From Bryobacterales bacterium (GTDB lineage Bacteria; Acidobacteriota; Terriglobia; Bryobacterales; Bryobacteraceae), in contig JAEUQE010000022.1 in the NCBI GenBank assembly GCA_016789785.1, positions 1-56,178 of the forward strand: DNA of 56,178 nucleotides, read 5' to 3'. A program made the translations under genes and the position numbers. Numbering within the stretch: position 1 is the first letter of the stretch; every line of letters begins with the position of its first letter. Shown piece after piece: positions 12,401 through 20,345 of the stretch. Under the pieces are notes generated by a model, which was not told where the DNA came from, ran no database searches, and saw nothing but the letters and a program-made list of their open reading frames with translations.

Positions 12401-12779
12401 TACGAACAACATGGGCGGAGAAGGGAACTACCCCGATGCGACCGGCATCAGCCCGTATCTTGGCGCAGGCTCGACGGAGCGCTTCTGGAATCGCGATGCC
12501 TTCGACATCACGAATCCCGACTTGCGCTTCCGCTTCGGCAATACCGCGCGCAACACGCTGATCGGGCCTGGGTATCAGCAGTGGGACTTCTCGATGATGA
12601 AGAACTTCGCGATGCCGTGGGAGGGTCACAAACTGCAGTTCCGTTGGGAGGCGTTCAATCTGACGAATCATGCCAATTGGAACTATCCTTCGGTGGACGT
12701 GCGGAACGTCGCGTTTGGCGTGGTGTTGAGTGCGCGAGAGATGCGGCAGATGCAGTTTGGATTGAAGTATCTGTTTTAG
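9465..12779 (+). CDS. Oar-like TonB-dependent receptor with carboxypeptidase-regulatory domain
   Basis: 1104 residues, outer membrane. A signal peptide (MRLLLLGALLAVSAFSQ) is followed by an Ig-like carboxypeptidase-regulatory domain (GSLSGTVTDANQGTIAAAVVTV, about 20-100). A plug domain with the acidobacterial signature VIENKRIVELPLNGRNWLQM (near 130-150) comes next, then a long beta-barrel, closing with LKYLF, whose terminal Phe is typical of outer-membrane barrels. Proteins of this layout are abundant in Acidobacteria and are thought to import oligosaccharides or other large nutrients with TonB/ExbBD. No SusD-like partner is nearby, and no clear TonB box was recognised. The ATG at 9465 was chosen because it begins the signal peptide; the frame is open for 108 bases upstream. 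Substrate unknown. Confidence 0.9.
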   Translation: MRLLLLGALLAVSAFSQTFGSLSGTVTDANQGTIAAAVVTVTNQATAQPRRVASSEAGVYRVPFLTPGLYEVVVESPGFKRTVRRDVQVQIDVAARLDVTLEIGQVTESVEVVGSAPLVNSENAAVGTVIENKRIVELPLNGRNWLQMVALSPNVSAEMRSSGHVDSRQGGERGRQAISIAGQRQFFNRYTLDGVENTDVNYNTYVIRPSVEALNEFKIQTGIYSAEFGRATSQINATTKSGGNDFHGAVFHFLRNDKLDAKEWQVRGDKNPFRRNQFGFMWNGRILRDRLFFMSNFEGQRDTRTLQGLANVAPSAWRGGDFSRQSTVLYDPLTREFNAQGRAVSALPFAGNRIPADRLNAVSRRLLEFYPEATIAGENIVANFVRQRKRPLNADQFTQRFDFNESQRSAWFGRFSLAKDFERRLESFEVQEGGVDVNVFQTMVSNTRTLSPSIVNEARFGYNRFDNDLLLHFANRRDVTKELGIRGLVSPPMNAWGTPAIQLGGGLTGFGESGNGPWIYRNRTWQFLNNTSIVRGKHTVRFGVEMRRDIYAAEGNTVARGRLYFQGLQSIAPGGRAGAPNIFADLMMGYPQRAERALGLASASLRSISWYGYAEDTWRITQKLTLNLGLRYELTPPWYEPDRRIMNIQMFGWDPARIPIMTRAGTGDFNEGLEFRFADAIPTQVGDDKLGRRLIQTDRNDFAPRVGIAWSPTSKWTIRTGAGFFYAQDQGNPRFDMVRNTAGRGDFTANDQRPEMTIDDPWRFERQSFTCTGWGGNCVGLPFVLGNVVSRRTPYVAQWLLNIQRQLSDNLVVEAGYMGNSGVRLERLRSTNEAFTRTSLNDTRSIGQRRVYPMYGIIQQVDGVNNSNYHALNFKVQQRFSSGLTALAGYTWSRAIDNGSGIRSSSGEQSIAAYDWDLKPERGLSQFHTAHRLVASLIYDLPSLSNSNAIARQVFGGWQTSSILTFSTGNPVRVGVIGDTNNMGGEGNYPDATGISPYLGAGSTERFWNRDAFDITNPDLRFRFGNTARNTLIGPGYQQWDFSMMKNFAMPWEGHKLQFRWEAFNLTNHANWNYPSVDVRNVAFGVVLSAREMRQMQFGLKYLF

Positions 12780-13120
12780 CCGCGAGGCTCCGCCTCAGCG
12801 CGCACAATGGCTTCGGGCATCAGGTTCATCGCTCGCAAAGATCTCCAAGACCGCCAAGGCAAGGCTGTTGGGATCAGGCGTGGTGTGGTGGGCGAGGTCT
12901 TCATCGGGCGGAATCGTCTCGATGAGCTTCCACGGGCGGCGGTTGTTCAGGACGGCTGATTCGCCATCGGTGAATGGGCCCACGCAATCGCGGCATTGCT
13001 GGCCGGCGGTAAGCGCCGGCCATGACACGCGCCGGCTCCCAGCAAGTTTGACCAGTTTGCATCACATTCTTTCAGGAAGGGCTTAAGGGGCGAGCCCTTT
13101 CCTTGCTGGTTTCGAAAGAG
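12780..13120. other. Gene-poor stretch between TonB receptor and VWA gene
   Basis: No coding frame here resembles a protein. It holds a short GC hairpin just after the receptor stop (GAGGC/GCCTC at 12784-12796) and a stronger one at 13074-13103 described separately. Otherwise I see nothing in it. Confidence 0.5.
13074..13103. terminator. Candidate bidirectional hairpin terminator
   Basis: AGGAAGGGCT pairs with AGCCCTTTCCT across a 9-base loop, one bulged T. It lies just past the end of the VWA gene (stop at 13121, minus strand). No good T-run follows on either strand, so termination is uncertain. Confidence 0.3.
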
Positions 13121-14170
13121 TTATGGATTCTGCACCCAGTAGGCGGGGCGCGCGCGGACGCGAGCTTTCGGAACTGAGACGCGGACCTCGATCTTGTGGT
13201 GTCCGGGCGCGGCCCCGGTGGGCGCGAAGCTCAGCAAATACTGCGAGTGGACTTCGGCGCTGAGCTTCTCGATGGCTTCTTCGAGGCCCTTGAGTTTGTT
13301 GAAGGAGAACACCGCGCCGCCGGTGCCTTTGGAGAGAGCATCCGCCGTGTTGACTTCGCCCAGACGGACCAGTTCGCCGATCGCGGCAAGCAGGTCGACA
13401 CGCTGCTCCGGAGGCGGAAGAGGGAAGTCGGGGCATCCATAGGGGCCACAGGCGGGTGGCGCCGCCGTGTGTCCACCCGTCTCTTCAATGGGAGTCTTGC
13501 GGCGCTTGCCGACGGGCGCTTTGCGAATGGTTCTTTCCGTGAAGGAAGAGAGGAACGCGGAGTAACTCGCGGCGTAAACCGCCACACCGGCCGATTGCGC
13601 CGCGACCAGCACGGGTGCGATCTCCGTTTCGCTCCCGCGATCGCGCGTTTCCGAGATGAGCAGCAGTGCCCGCCGCGAGTTGGGATGATTGCGAAGCTTG
13701 TCGATCGCGGCCGAAGCTGCGTCCAGCAGGCGAGCCTGCCGGTACTCGCCAGCTTGGATGTTGTGAAACGCGCGGGCGATCAGGTCGGGGTTGGAGGTGC
13801 ATTCCTGCACCCACTTCAGCTCTTCTGAAAATGCGAGCACGGCCGCGCAACCTCGTTCTCCCGTGAGAAGCGGCTGAATCATCGAGCCCACGCGAGTGAC
13901 TTTGTCGAGAACAGGCAGGGAGATTCCCGATGCCTGAACGGCGACCACCAGGGCCAGAGGCGCCACACCTGTGGCAATGGTGTCCACAGTCACGGGGCGG
14001 AGTTGGCCGTTGTCGAAGACCGTGAACGCTTCGGGGGCAAGGCCGTCCACTGGGTTGCCCTTTTCGTCCGTTACGGTGACAGGAACCAGCACCAGCCGTG
14101 ACTGCACGCCGAATGGCGCTTGCTGGGCGAAGAGGGAAAAGACGACTGCGAACCAGAGAATCCGGTGCAT
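13121..14170 (-). CDS. Secreted VWFA-related acidobacterial-domain protein
   Basis: 349 residues with a signal peptide (MHRILWFAVVFSLFAQQ). Residues about 22-55 form the beta-domain that precedes the VWA fold in this acidobacterial family (VPVTVTDEKGNPVDGLAPEAF). The VWA fold follows to about 280, and the chain ends with a beta-rich tail (SQYLLSFAPTGAAPGHHKIEV). The metal-ion site normally written DxSxS reads VQASGIS here, so the first Asp is absent and metal binding is doubtful. Function in the family is unknown; it is assumed to be extracellular protein binding. The ATG at 14170 was preferred for its signal peptide and an AAGG upstream. It is transcribed away from padR and could share its control region. 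Confidence 0.8.
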   Translation of the reverse strand: MHRILWFAVVFSLFAQQAPFGVQSRLVLVPVTVTDEKGNPVDGLAPEAFTVFDNGQLRPVTVDTIATGVAPLALVVAVQASGISLPVLDKVTRVGSMIQPLLTGERGCAAVLAFSEELKWVQECTSNPDLIARAFHNIQAGEYRQARLLDAASAAIDKLRNHPNSRRALLLISETRDRGSETEIAPVLVAAQSAGVAVYAASYSAFLSSFTERTIRKAPVGKRRKTPIEETGGHTAAPPACGPYGCPDFPLPPPEQRVDLLAAIGELVRLGEVNTADALSKGTGGAVFSFNKLKGLEEAIEKLSAEVHSQYLLSFAPTGAAPGHHKIEVRVSVPKARVRARPAYWVQNP

Positions 14171-14352
14171 CTGCCTTAGCATTAGCACGTATGCGGCCAA
14201 CGGCGGCCGACTCAGCACCGAAACCTGTTCGAGTGGGAGATGCGCGGAGAAACGGTTCCCAGCAAGGGATGACGGTGCTCCGCGGGGGGGCAGCTTCCAG
14301 GTGCGCGTGGCCGCACCATCGGCGCGAATCATCCGACCGAACGATCCACTTG

Positions 14353-14380
14353 CATATCTATATGAAGTGATATATATATG
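14353..14380. promoter_or_regulatory. AT-rich inverted repeat, candidate PadR operator
   Basis: CATATCTATAT and ATATATATATG face each other across GAAGTG, with one mismatched pair. It ends 9 bases before the padR start at 14390 and would overlap the core promoter. PadR proteins commonly repress their own operon through AT-rich dyads, so autoregulation is inferred. Confidence 0.5.
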
Positions 14381-14389
14381 GAAAGAGAC

Positions 14390-14755
14390 ATGCCCAAGAA
14401 CGACACCGACGCATTCCTTCCGCTGAAGACCAACTGGTTTCACATCCTGCTTTCGCTCTCCGATGGAGAGCAGCACGGCTACGGAATCATGCAGGAGGTT
14501 CTTGAGCGCACCTCCGGCAAGGTGCGGTTGTGGCCGGCCACGCTCTATGGCACGCTCAAGCGGTTGATGGACGAGGGGCTCATCGAAGAGTGGGAGAGGC
14601 GCGGCACGCACGAAGGCGATGATGCACGGCGAAAGTACTACCGCCTGACGAACCTGGGCAAGCGTGTGTTGGCGGCGGAGAGTGCGCGTCTGCGGGAGTT
14701 GGTGCGCTTGATGGAAGCGAAGGGCGCGCTGCGGAAGAAGGGCTACAATCTATGA
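14390..14755 (+). CDS. PadR-family transcriptional regulator
   Basis: 121-residue winged-helix DNA-binding protein. The PadR core runs from FHILLSLSDGEQHGYGIMQEV (near 16-36) through the recognition region LWPATLYGTLKRLMDEGLIEEWER to the wing YYRLTNLGKRVL; a short C-terminal helix serves as the dimer arm. In Acidobacteria this type is regularly found immediately before ADOP permease genes and here overlaps the permease start by 4 bp (ATGA). The start at 14390 is chosen because GGAAAGAG lies five bases before it; an in-frame ATG at 14378 is inside the candidate operator and has no ribosome site. It probably senses a toxic compound or envelope stress and releases the operator at 14353, but the ligand is unknown. 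Confidence 0.92.
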   Translation: MPKNDTDAFLPLKTNWFHILLSLSDGEQHGYGIMQEVLERTSGKVRLWPATLYGTLKRLMDEGLIEEWERRGTHEGDDARRKYYRLTNLGKRVLAAESARLRELVRLMEAKGALRKKGYNL

Positions 14756-17433
14756 GTGCCAATGAGGCTGCTGGGCAACTGATCCGCGTGTATCGGGTGT
14801 TGGCCCGATTGTTCCCCGAAGAGTTTCGCGACACCTGCGGGCCGGACATGCTCATCATTACCGAAGATCTGGTGAGGGACGCCGCGCAGGCGCACGGCTG
14901 GCGCGGATTGGCGCCGCTGGCGGCGAAACTGTTCGCCGACATGCTGGCGCGGCTGGTGGCGGAGTACTGCAATGAGTTGTGGGCGGATGTGCGGCATGCG
15001 GCGCGTGTGCTGTGGGGTTCGCCGGGGTTCACACTGCTTTCCGTGCTTTCGTTGGCGATGGGCATCAGCACGGCGACTCTGATGTACAGCGAACTCGATT
15101 CCACGATCTTCCGTGCGCTGCCTGGCGCGCGCGAGCCAGAAACGATCGTCATCGCGTCAACGCCCGTCTCCTATCCGGTCTATCGCGCCTTCCGCGAGGA
15201 GAGCGGCCAGTTTGAATCGCTGGCGGCGTTTGTCGCGCCAGTACCGTTCATGATGGGTGAAGGAAACCGGGTGGAACGCGTCTGGGGGCATGTGGCGAGC
15301 CCAGCCTACTTTCACGTGCTCGGCTTGCGGCCGGCGCGCGGGCGATTCTTCGATACGGCGGACGAACAGTTCACAGGCGAGCAGTCGATGGTTGCCGTGA
15401 TCAGCCATGCGTTCTGGCAGACCCGCCTGCTACGGGATCCGGCCTATCCGGGCGCGAAGCTTCGCGTCAACGGGAAGCAAGTGACGGTGATCGGGATCGC
15501 GCCCGCGGATTTTCAGGGCGTCGCGCCGATGGTCGCGAAAGCGGATCTATGGGTGCCGCTGAGCGCACAGTCGCGAATTGCGCCAGAGACCGCGCCGGAG
15601 ACATTGGAGAACTGGAAGGCCGCTGCGTTTCAGGTGGTGGGGCGGCTGAAGCCTGGCGTGGACCGGGTGAACGCCGCAAGCGTGCTCGATACGCTCGCCA
15701 GACGTGTCGAGGCATCGCATGGTGTGCCAGCGGCAGAGACGGACAAGGGACAGAAAATCCGCCTTTGGAGCGGCGGGCAGATGTTTCCGTTGGCCCCGGA
15801 GGATGCTCCCATGGTGACGGCGTTTCCGGCGGTTCTTGCCGCGCTGGTGTTGTGGATCGCCTGTGCCAACGTGGCGACGATGATGCTGGTGCGGGGGGCA
15901 CGCCGCCAGAAGGAACTGAGTCTGCGGCTGGCGCTGGGCGCGAGCCGGGCGCGTCTGCTACGGCACTTACTGACCGAAAGCGTGTTGCTCGCGCTGATCA
16001 GCGGTGTGGCGGGCTGGTTTCTCACGGTTTGGTCGCTGTGGACGGTGGATTGGATCAAGCCGCTGATGCCGCAATACGTGGACATGCGCTTTTTCCTCGA
16101 TTGGAAAACATTTCTATTTAATTTTCTGGTTGCTGCCGGTGTGGGCGTGTTGTTCGGCCTGGCTCCGGCGTTACAGGCGAGCAAAGTGGACCTGATTTCC
16201 GCAATGAAGCAGGGTGGCCAGCCGCCGCTCCGGCGTTTCCGCTGGTTCAGCACCCGCAATCTGTTGGTGTTGCAGCAAGTGGCGGCATCGCTTGCCTTGC
16301 TGCTGATCACGGGATACGTTGCGTTGGGATTCCAACGCTCGAAGACTCTGGATCTGGGTTTCCGGGCGGAAGACTTGACTTCCATTTCGCTTGACCCGGT
16401 CCGCGAAGGAATGAATGTGGAGCAGGTGCGGCCGTTCCTGGCCCGTCTGCTGGACCGGGTGAAGAGTAACCCGGAAGTTACGGGCGTATCGCTGGCAACG
16501 AGCCCGCCGTTATCTCCATTTCAAGTTGATGCGAAGGTAGAGGCAATGACCGGCGGTGACGCGCTTGCGCTGCTCCGGCGTACGCGGGTGGCGGCTGTGG
16601 GCGCAGGTTACTTTGACACTCTGGAACTCCCCCTCCTTCGAGGGCGCGGTTTCGTGGAAGCCGACGAGCGCGACGGGCGGCGCGTGACGGTGCTGAATGA
16701 GACGGCTGCGCGCGACGCCTTCCCAGATCGCGACCCGCTTGGGCAGCGAATCGATCTGGATGGTGCGACCTACGAGGTGATTGGTGTGGCGCGGGACTTG
16801 CGCACGGGCTTCGCCTTCGAGCATGGCAAACGAGGAGCGTACACGCTGATGGACGAGTGGTCATACCGGGAACCCCGGCGGCAAGGCGTGATTCTGCTGG
16901 TTCGAACACGGCCCGGTGCGGACGGCGCGGCGGCTGTGCGACGGGAACTCGCCTCCATGGATGCGCGTGTCACACCCTTCGACATCAAGACCATGACGCA
17001 GACAGTGGAGGAGTTGCGTTACCTGGTACGGATCACGGTGTACGTCTATGCGGGTTTTGGGGTGTTCGGGTTGTTGCTTGCCGCGATCGGACTGGGCGGC
17101 GTGACGGCCTATGCGGTGGCGCAGCGCACCAAGGAGATCGGAATCCGTCTGGCGCTGGGCGCACAGCGGAGCCACGTGCTCGGGCTGGTGTTGCGCGAGG
17201 GGTTGTGGCTGGTGATCGGCGGCGCGATTCTGGGTCAGGCGGGTGCATGGGGCATCTCGAAGGCGCTGTCGCGGATGGTGGCGATGTTGAGCGAACTCAT
17301 GGAGACAACCGCGTCGGACCCGGTGCTGGTGTATGGCGCTCCCGCGCTGCTGACCGTATTGACGTTGCTTGCGTGCTATCTGCCGGCGCGGCAATGCCTG
17401 CGAATCGACCCCGCAGTTACTCTTCGGGAGTAA
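14752..17433 (+). CDS. ADOP-type ABC transporter permease (MacB/FtsX-like)
   Basis: 893-residue inner-membrane protein with two tandem MacB-type halves. A cytoplasmic prefix of about 85 residues (LIRVYRVLARLFPEEFRD) is typical of ADOP permeases. The first transmembrane segment is near 93-113, followed by a periplasmic core domain (about 125-350), an FtsX block (VLWIACANVATMMLVRGARRQKEL..., about 360-480), a second periplasmic domain and a second FtsX block ending VTLRE. The conserved RTKEIGIRLALGAQ loop is present. No ATPase gene adjoins, which matches the 'orphan' label; it presumably borrows a MacB-type ATPase. Likely exports a peptide or antibiotic or works in envelope signalling under control of the coupled PadR. 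Confidence 0.9.
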   Translation: MSANEAAGQLIRVYRVLARLFPEEFRDTCGPDMLIITEDLVRDAAQAHGWRGLAPLAAKLFADMLARLVAEYCNELWADVRHAARVLWGSPGFTLLSVLSLAMGISTATLMYSELDSTIFRALPGAREPETIVIASTPVSYPVYRAFREESGQFESLAAFVAPVPFMMGEGNRVERVWGHVASPAYFHVLGLRPARGRFFDTADEQFTGEQSMVAVISHAFWQTRLLRDPAYPGAKLRVNGKQVTVIGIAPADFQGVAPMVAKADLWVPLSAQSRIAPETAPETLENWKAAAFQVVGRLKPGVDRVNAASVLDTLARRVEASHGVPAAETDKGQKIRLWSGGQMFPLAPEDAPMVTAFPAVLAALVLWIACANVATMMLVRGARRQKELSLRLALGASRARLLRHLLTESVLLALISGVAGWFLTVWSLWTVDWIKPLMPQYVDMRFFLDWKTFLFNFLVAAGVGVLFGLAPALQASKVDLISAMKQGGQPPLRRFRWFSTRNLLVLQQVAASLALLLITGYVALGFQRSKTLDLGFRAEDLTSISLDPVREGMNVEQVRPFLARLLDRVKSNPEVTGVSLATSPPLSPFQVDAKVEAMTGGDALALLRRTRVAAVGAGYFDTLELPLLRGRGFVEADERDGRRVTVLNETAARDAFPDRDPLGQRIDLDGATYEVIGVARDLRTGFAFEHGKRGAYTLMDEWSYREPRRQGVILLVRTRPGADGAAAVRRELASMDARVTPFDIKTMTQTVEELRYLVRITVYVYAGFGVFGLLLAAIGLGGVTAYAVAQRTKEIGIRLALGAQRSHVLGLVLREGLWLVIGGAILGQAGAWGISKALSRMVAMLSELMETTASDPVLVYGAPALLTVLTLLACYLPARQCLRIDPAVTLRE

Positions 17434-17444
17434 GTGGGCACGGT

Positions 17445-18593
17445 TTATCTGCCGATCAGGCTGTGGAGCACACTGCTCACTTTCTCCTTGAGCGAGCCTG
17501 TGAGATGAGCGCCGGACAAACTCTCGGCGAAGCGGGCGCAGGCAGATCCGATGGGGGAGTCCAGAGGCGCGAGTTCGGACTTGCGCATGGCGCCGCGGAG
17601 GTGGCTGGAATCCTCCGGAAACACCGCCGCCACCGGATGCTTGAGCATACTTTCGATATCCGAGCGGGAGATCTCGCGGGAGCGCCAGCGGCTGACCAGC
17701 AGGTGTACTTTCTCCATGCGGATGCCGAGCGCGCTGAGTTCCCGCAGCCTGCGCGTGGCGAGCTTCAGCGAAACGAAATCCTGGTTACACACGAGATAGA
17801 CGTTCTGTGACCGTCGCACTAACTCGGCAGTGCCGGGATTGACTAATTCCGGAAGGTCGACAAGGATCGCACGGTAGTTGGGCCGCGCCAGCCGCAGCAA
17901 GGCGTGATAGTCACGCCAGCCCGGCAGATGAGCCGGCGCCTGCCCGTTGGTGAGGAGCATGTGGAGCCCCTGATGATTGACGACATTCCGGTCCCAGTGG
18001 AAGTGATCGAGGCTGACGCCCGCGGCCAGTACATTCTGAATGGATCCCTCGCAGGGGGCGTTGATTTGGAATTGAATGACGCCGGAGCGAAGGTCAGCTT
18101 CCAGCAGCAGTGTCTTGCCGCCAGGTTGACGCGCGAGCGCAAGCGCCGTATGCACCGCGAGGGTGGTACAGCCGTTGCCGGCCTTGGCGGGAAGAAACGT
18201 GAACAGGTTTTCGACCGGTGCGGAGTCGACCGCATGGATCGCCGTGTCGAGCGCGGCGGACACATCTTCGGGCTCGCAGGGGAATGGGAGAACGTGCAGA
18301 ATGCCGTTGGCGGCGATATTGAGGCGGAAGGCATTGTCCCCCTCCATGCCGATGATGGCGACCTCCGGAAATCCGGCATGCGTCATCTCGGCGAGACGCA
18401 CGGCCTGATCGTGGTCGTCAAGGTCGAGCAGGATGACGTCAGGGGGGACGGCGCGGAGGAGGCGCTCGAATTCCGACACCAGCGGATAGCGGTCGAATGA
18501 GCGCAGGATCAGCAGTTGCTGCGACTCGACGGCCGCACGCTGCAACGGGCCGAACCGCAGATGGTTCGCCGCGATCAGAAGTGCGTTGAACAC
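17445..18593 (-). CDS. CpaE/TadZ-like P-loop ATPase
   Basis: 382 residues. The first 130 residues resemble a degenerate response-regulator receiver (VILLDLDDHDQAVRLAEM, VAIIGMEG). This is followed by a MinD/ParA-type ATPase with the deviant Walker A PAKAGNGCTTLA (near 135-146) and the switch region LLEADLRSGVIQFQ. CpaE and TadZ proteins place Tad/Flp pilus machinery at the cell pole. No other tad or cpa gene is in this window, so the gene is an orphan here and the role is inferred. The start is GTG with GGGAG seven bases upstream. It converges with the ADOP permease gene with only 11 bases between the stops. Confidence 0.8.
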   Translation of the reverse strand: MFNALLIAANHLRFGPLQRAAVESQQLLILRSFDRYPLVSEFERLLRAVPPDVILLDLDDHDQAVRLAEMTHAGFPEVAIIGMEGDNAFRLNIAANGILHVLPFPCEPEDVSAALDTAIHAVDSAPVENLFTFLPAKAGNGCTTLAVHTALALARQPGGKTLLLEADLRSGVIQFQINAPCEGSIQNVLAAGVSLDHFHWDRNVVNHQGLHMLLTNGQAPAHLPGWRDYHALLRLARPNYRAILVDLPELVNPGTAELVRRSQNVYLVCNQDFVSLKLATRRLRELSALGIRMEKVHLLVSRWRSREISRSDIESMLKHPVAAVFPEDSSHLRGAMRKSELAPLDSPIGSACARFAESLSGAHLTGSLKEKVSSVLHSLIGR

Positions 18594-18730
18594 GGCACTC
18601 TCCCGGCGGATTTCACCGCTCCACTCGGTCTATCGGCCTAGGGGCGCTAAATGATTAGTGCGAATGGGCTTGTTAGGACGAAGGGCTGGCCGCGCGGGCG
18701 GAGGGGCAGGGTTGGTACCATAAGAATTCC

Positions 18731-19144
18731 ATGCCTGACGCACCCCTGACGCTTTCTCCCGTCTCCGATGCCGTGACGGATTCTATCCGTGTGGAAGTGC
18801 TCTCGCGCTACGTTCCCGAGCATTCCAGACCTGGCTTCGGCGAGTGGGTATTCCAATATACGGTGAGGATCACGAACCAGGGTAGTGAAACCGTGCAGTT
18901 GGTCAGCCGGCATTGGATCATCACCGACGCGCTTGAGCATGTGGAAGAGGTGCGAGGGCCGGGAGTGGTCGGAAAGCAGCCGGTGTTGGGTCCTGGCGAG
19001 TCATTCAAATACTCGTCGTGGTGCCGGCTGAAGACGGCGATGGGCGTGATGCGCGGCACTTACCAAATGATCCGGCCCGATCTTACTCAGTTTGATATCG
19101 AGATTGCACCGTTTGCGCTGAAGGCGCCTTACACCGTGCACTAA
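18731..19144 (+). CDS. apaG: ApaG family protein
   Basis: 137 residues covering the whole single-domain ApaG fold, an immunoglobulin-like beta sandwich. Diagnostic stretches are FQYTVRITNQGSETVQLVSRHWIITDA, the glycine-rich GVVGKQPVLGPGESFKYSS (residues near 77-96) and MRGTYQMI. The protein is linked to cobalt resistance and magnesium efflux in enterobacteria; its biochemistry is unsettled and a pyrophosphate-binding role has been suggested. No clear Shine-Dalgarno motif precedes the ATG, which is the only sensible start. It stands alone between genes on other strands or of unrelated function. Confidence 0.9.
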   Translation: MPDAPLTLSPVSDAVTDSIRVEVLSRYVPEHSRPGFGEWVFQYTVRITNQGSETVQLVSRHWIITDALEHVEEVRGPGVVGKQPVLGPGESFKYSSWCRLKTAMGVMRGTYQMIRPDLTQFDIEIAPFALKAPYTVH

Positions 19145-19199
19145 CCCGGCGCGACATCTGGGCCTGGGCTCGTTCCACCGCACCCGCGCGGGTGAGCGC

Positions 19200-19205
19200 T
19201 ATAAT
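19200..19205 (+). promoter_or_regulatory. Candidate -10 element TATAAT
   Basis: A perfect TATAAT lies 20 bases before the ATG of the secreted HExxH protein, with AAAGGA between. The -35 region is poor, so this is tentative. Confidence 0.35.
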
Positions 19206-19225
19206 CCTGGGGTGAAAGGACAGCC

Positions 19226-20284
19226 ATGATTTCTCAACGGCGTTCATTCTCACTCCCTTTACTACCCATCGCCCTTCTGCTGTGCGCGACGGGCATCCGG
19301 GCGCAGTCTTCCACAAAGTTCTCGCCCTGCACCCAGCAGGACACATTCACCAGCCGCGTCCGGTTTGCCGATGCGGACCGGGCAAAGCAAATTCTGGGAC
19401 GCAGGGATTCGTGGGCGAGGCAACTGAGCGCCTTCGATTTCGGCGCGCGCATGCGAACCGAAGAGCCACAGACGCTGGATCAGTTCCTCGCGTTCGCATC
19501 GGAAGCGGCCATGGGTTGGACACCGGAGGAGCAGGCGATGTGGCGGCCGGTGATCGACAGACTCAACGGGGCACTTCACGGCATGAATCTCCGCATTCCC
19601 GTCGTTGAGATTTTGAAAACAAGCGGCAGGGAGGAGTTCGGCGCGGCCTACACCCGGGGCAACGCCATTCTCTTTCCGCAGTCACTTGCGAACCTTCCGT
19701 CGAACAGCTCCCGCAGCGCCTTCTCCTTACTCGCGCACGAGTTGTTTCATGTACTTTCGCGCGGCGACTCCCGAATGCGCGACACACTCTATGCGCTCCT
19801 CGGATTCGAGTTACTGATCGGCTTTGAGTTTCCCGCGGAACTGGAATCCCGCCGGGGTAGCAATCCCGACGCATTCGAGTATCTTCACGCTGGTGCGATT
19901 CGCGCCGGGAGCGGGCAGATCCAGGCCGTGCCTTTGATGTACTCGAAACTGTCGCTCGCCGAGATCTTCCGGCTACCGAGCATCTTTGACGCCTTTGACC
20001 TCACCTTCGCCGCCGTGGACATGGCGACCGGACGAATCCAGCGGGACTCCGAGGGGCGTCCGGTGACCTATCCTATGTCCGATACGAACTGGGCGAGTTT
20101 GATGGCGCGCAACACTTCCTATATCCTTCACCCGGAAGAAGTCCTTGCCGACAACTTCGCGATCCTTATGGAGTGGCGCTCCGAGAAGACGCTCCCCTCA
20201 GCCAATCTGTCTGGTTTTCCGGTCAACGATCCCGGATTGCTGAACTCGATGAAAGACGTCCTGGAAGCCGGTTGCGGCCAGTAG
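19226..20284 (+). CDS. Secreted putative zinc metallopeptidase (HELFH)
   Basis: 352 residues with a cleavable signal peptide (LLPIALLLCATGIRAQ, residues 11-27). The only catalytic-looking motif is LLAHELFHVLSR with HELFH at 171-175, the HExxH zinc-protease signature. A second Glu follows in the C-terminal half (ILHPEEVLADNFAILME), in an arrangement that could provide the third ligand as in gluzincins. I do not recognise a named family, so peptidase function is an inference from the motif and secretion. AAAGGA and TATAAT precede the ATG. Neighbours do not add information; it is followed 61 bases later by a mannonate dehydratase homologue on the same strand. Confidence 0.6.
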   Translation: MISQRRSFSLPLLPIALLLCATGIRAQSSTKFSPCTQQDTFTSRVRFADADRAKQILGRRDSWARQLSAFDFGARMRTEEPQTLDQFLAFASEAAMGWTPEEQAMWRPVIDRLNGALHGMNLRIPVVEILKTSGREEFGAAYTRGNAILFPQSLANLPSNSSRSAFSLLAHELFHVLSRGDSRMRDTLYALLGFELLIGFEFPAELESRRGSNPDAFEYLHAGAIRAGSGQIQAVPLMYSKLSLAEIFRLPSIFDAFDLTFAAVDMATGRIQRDSEGRPVTYPMSDTNWASLMARNTSYILHPEEVLADNFAILMEWRSEKTLPSANLSGFPVNDPGLLNSMKDVLEAGCGQ

Positions 20285-20345
20285 CGAAGGCGCTTCGTTG
20301 GGGTCAATCGGCGCCTGCTGACGCACTCTGATATGCTCTTGCTCC

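Noticed and set aside
12795..13120. Small frames after the TonB receptor
   Set aside because: Short, without ribosome sites, overlapping each other on both strands.
17033..17248. Pro/Arg-rich antisense frame in the ADOP gene
   Set aside because: Composition typical of shadows, permease frame is certain.
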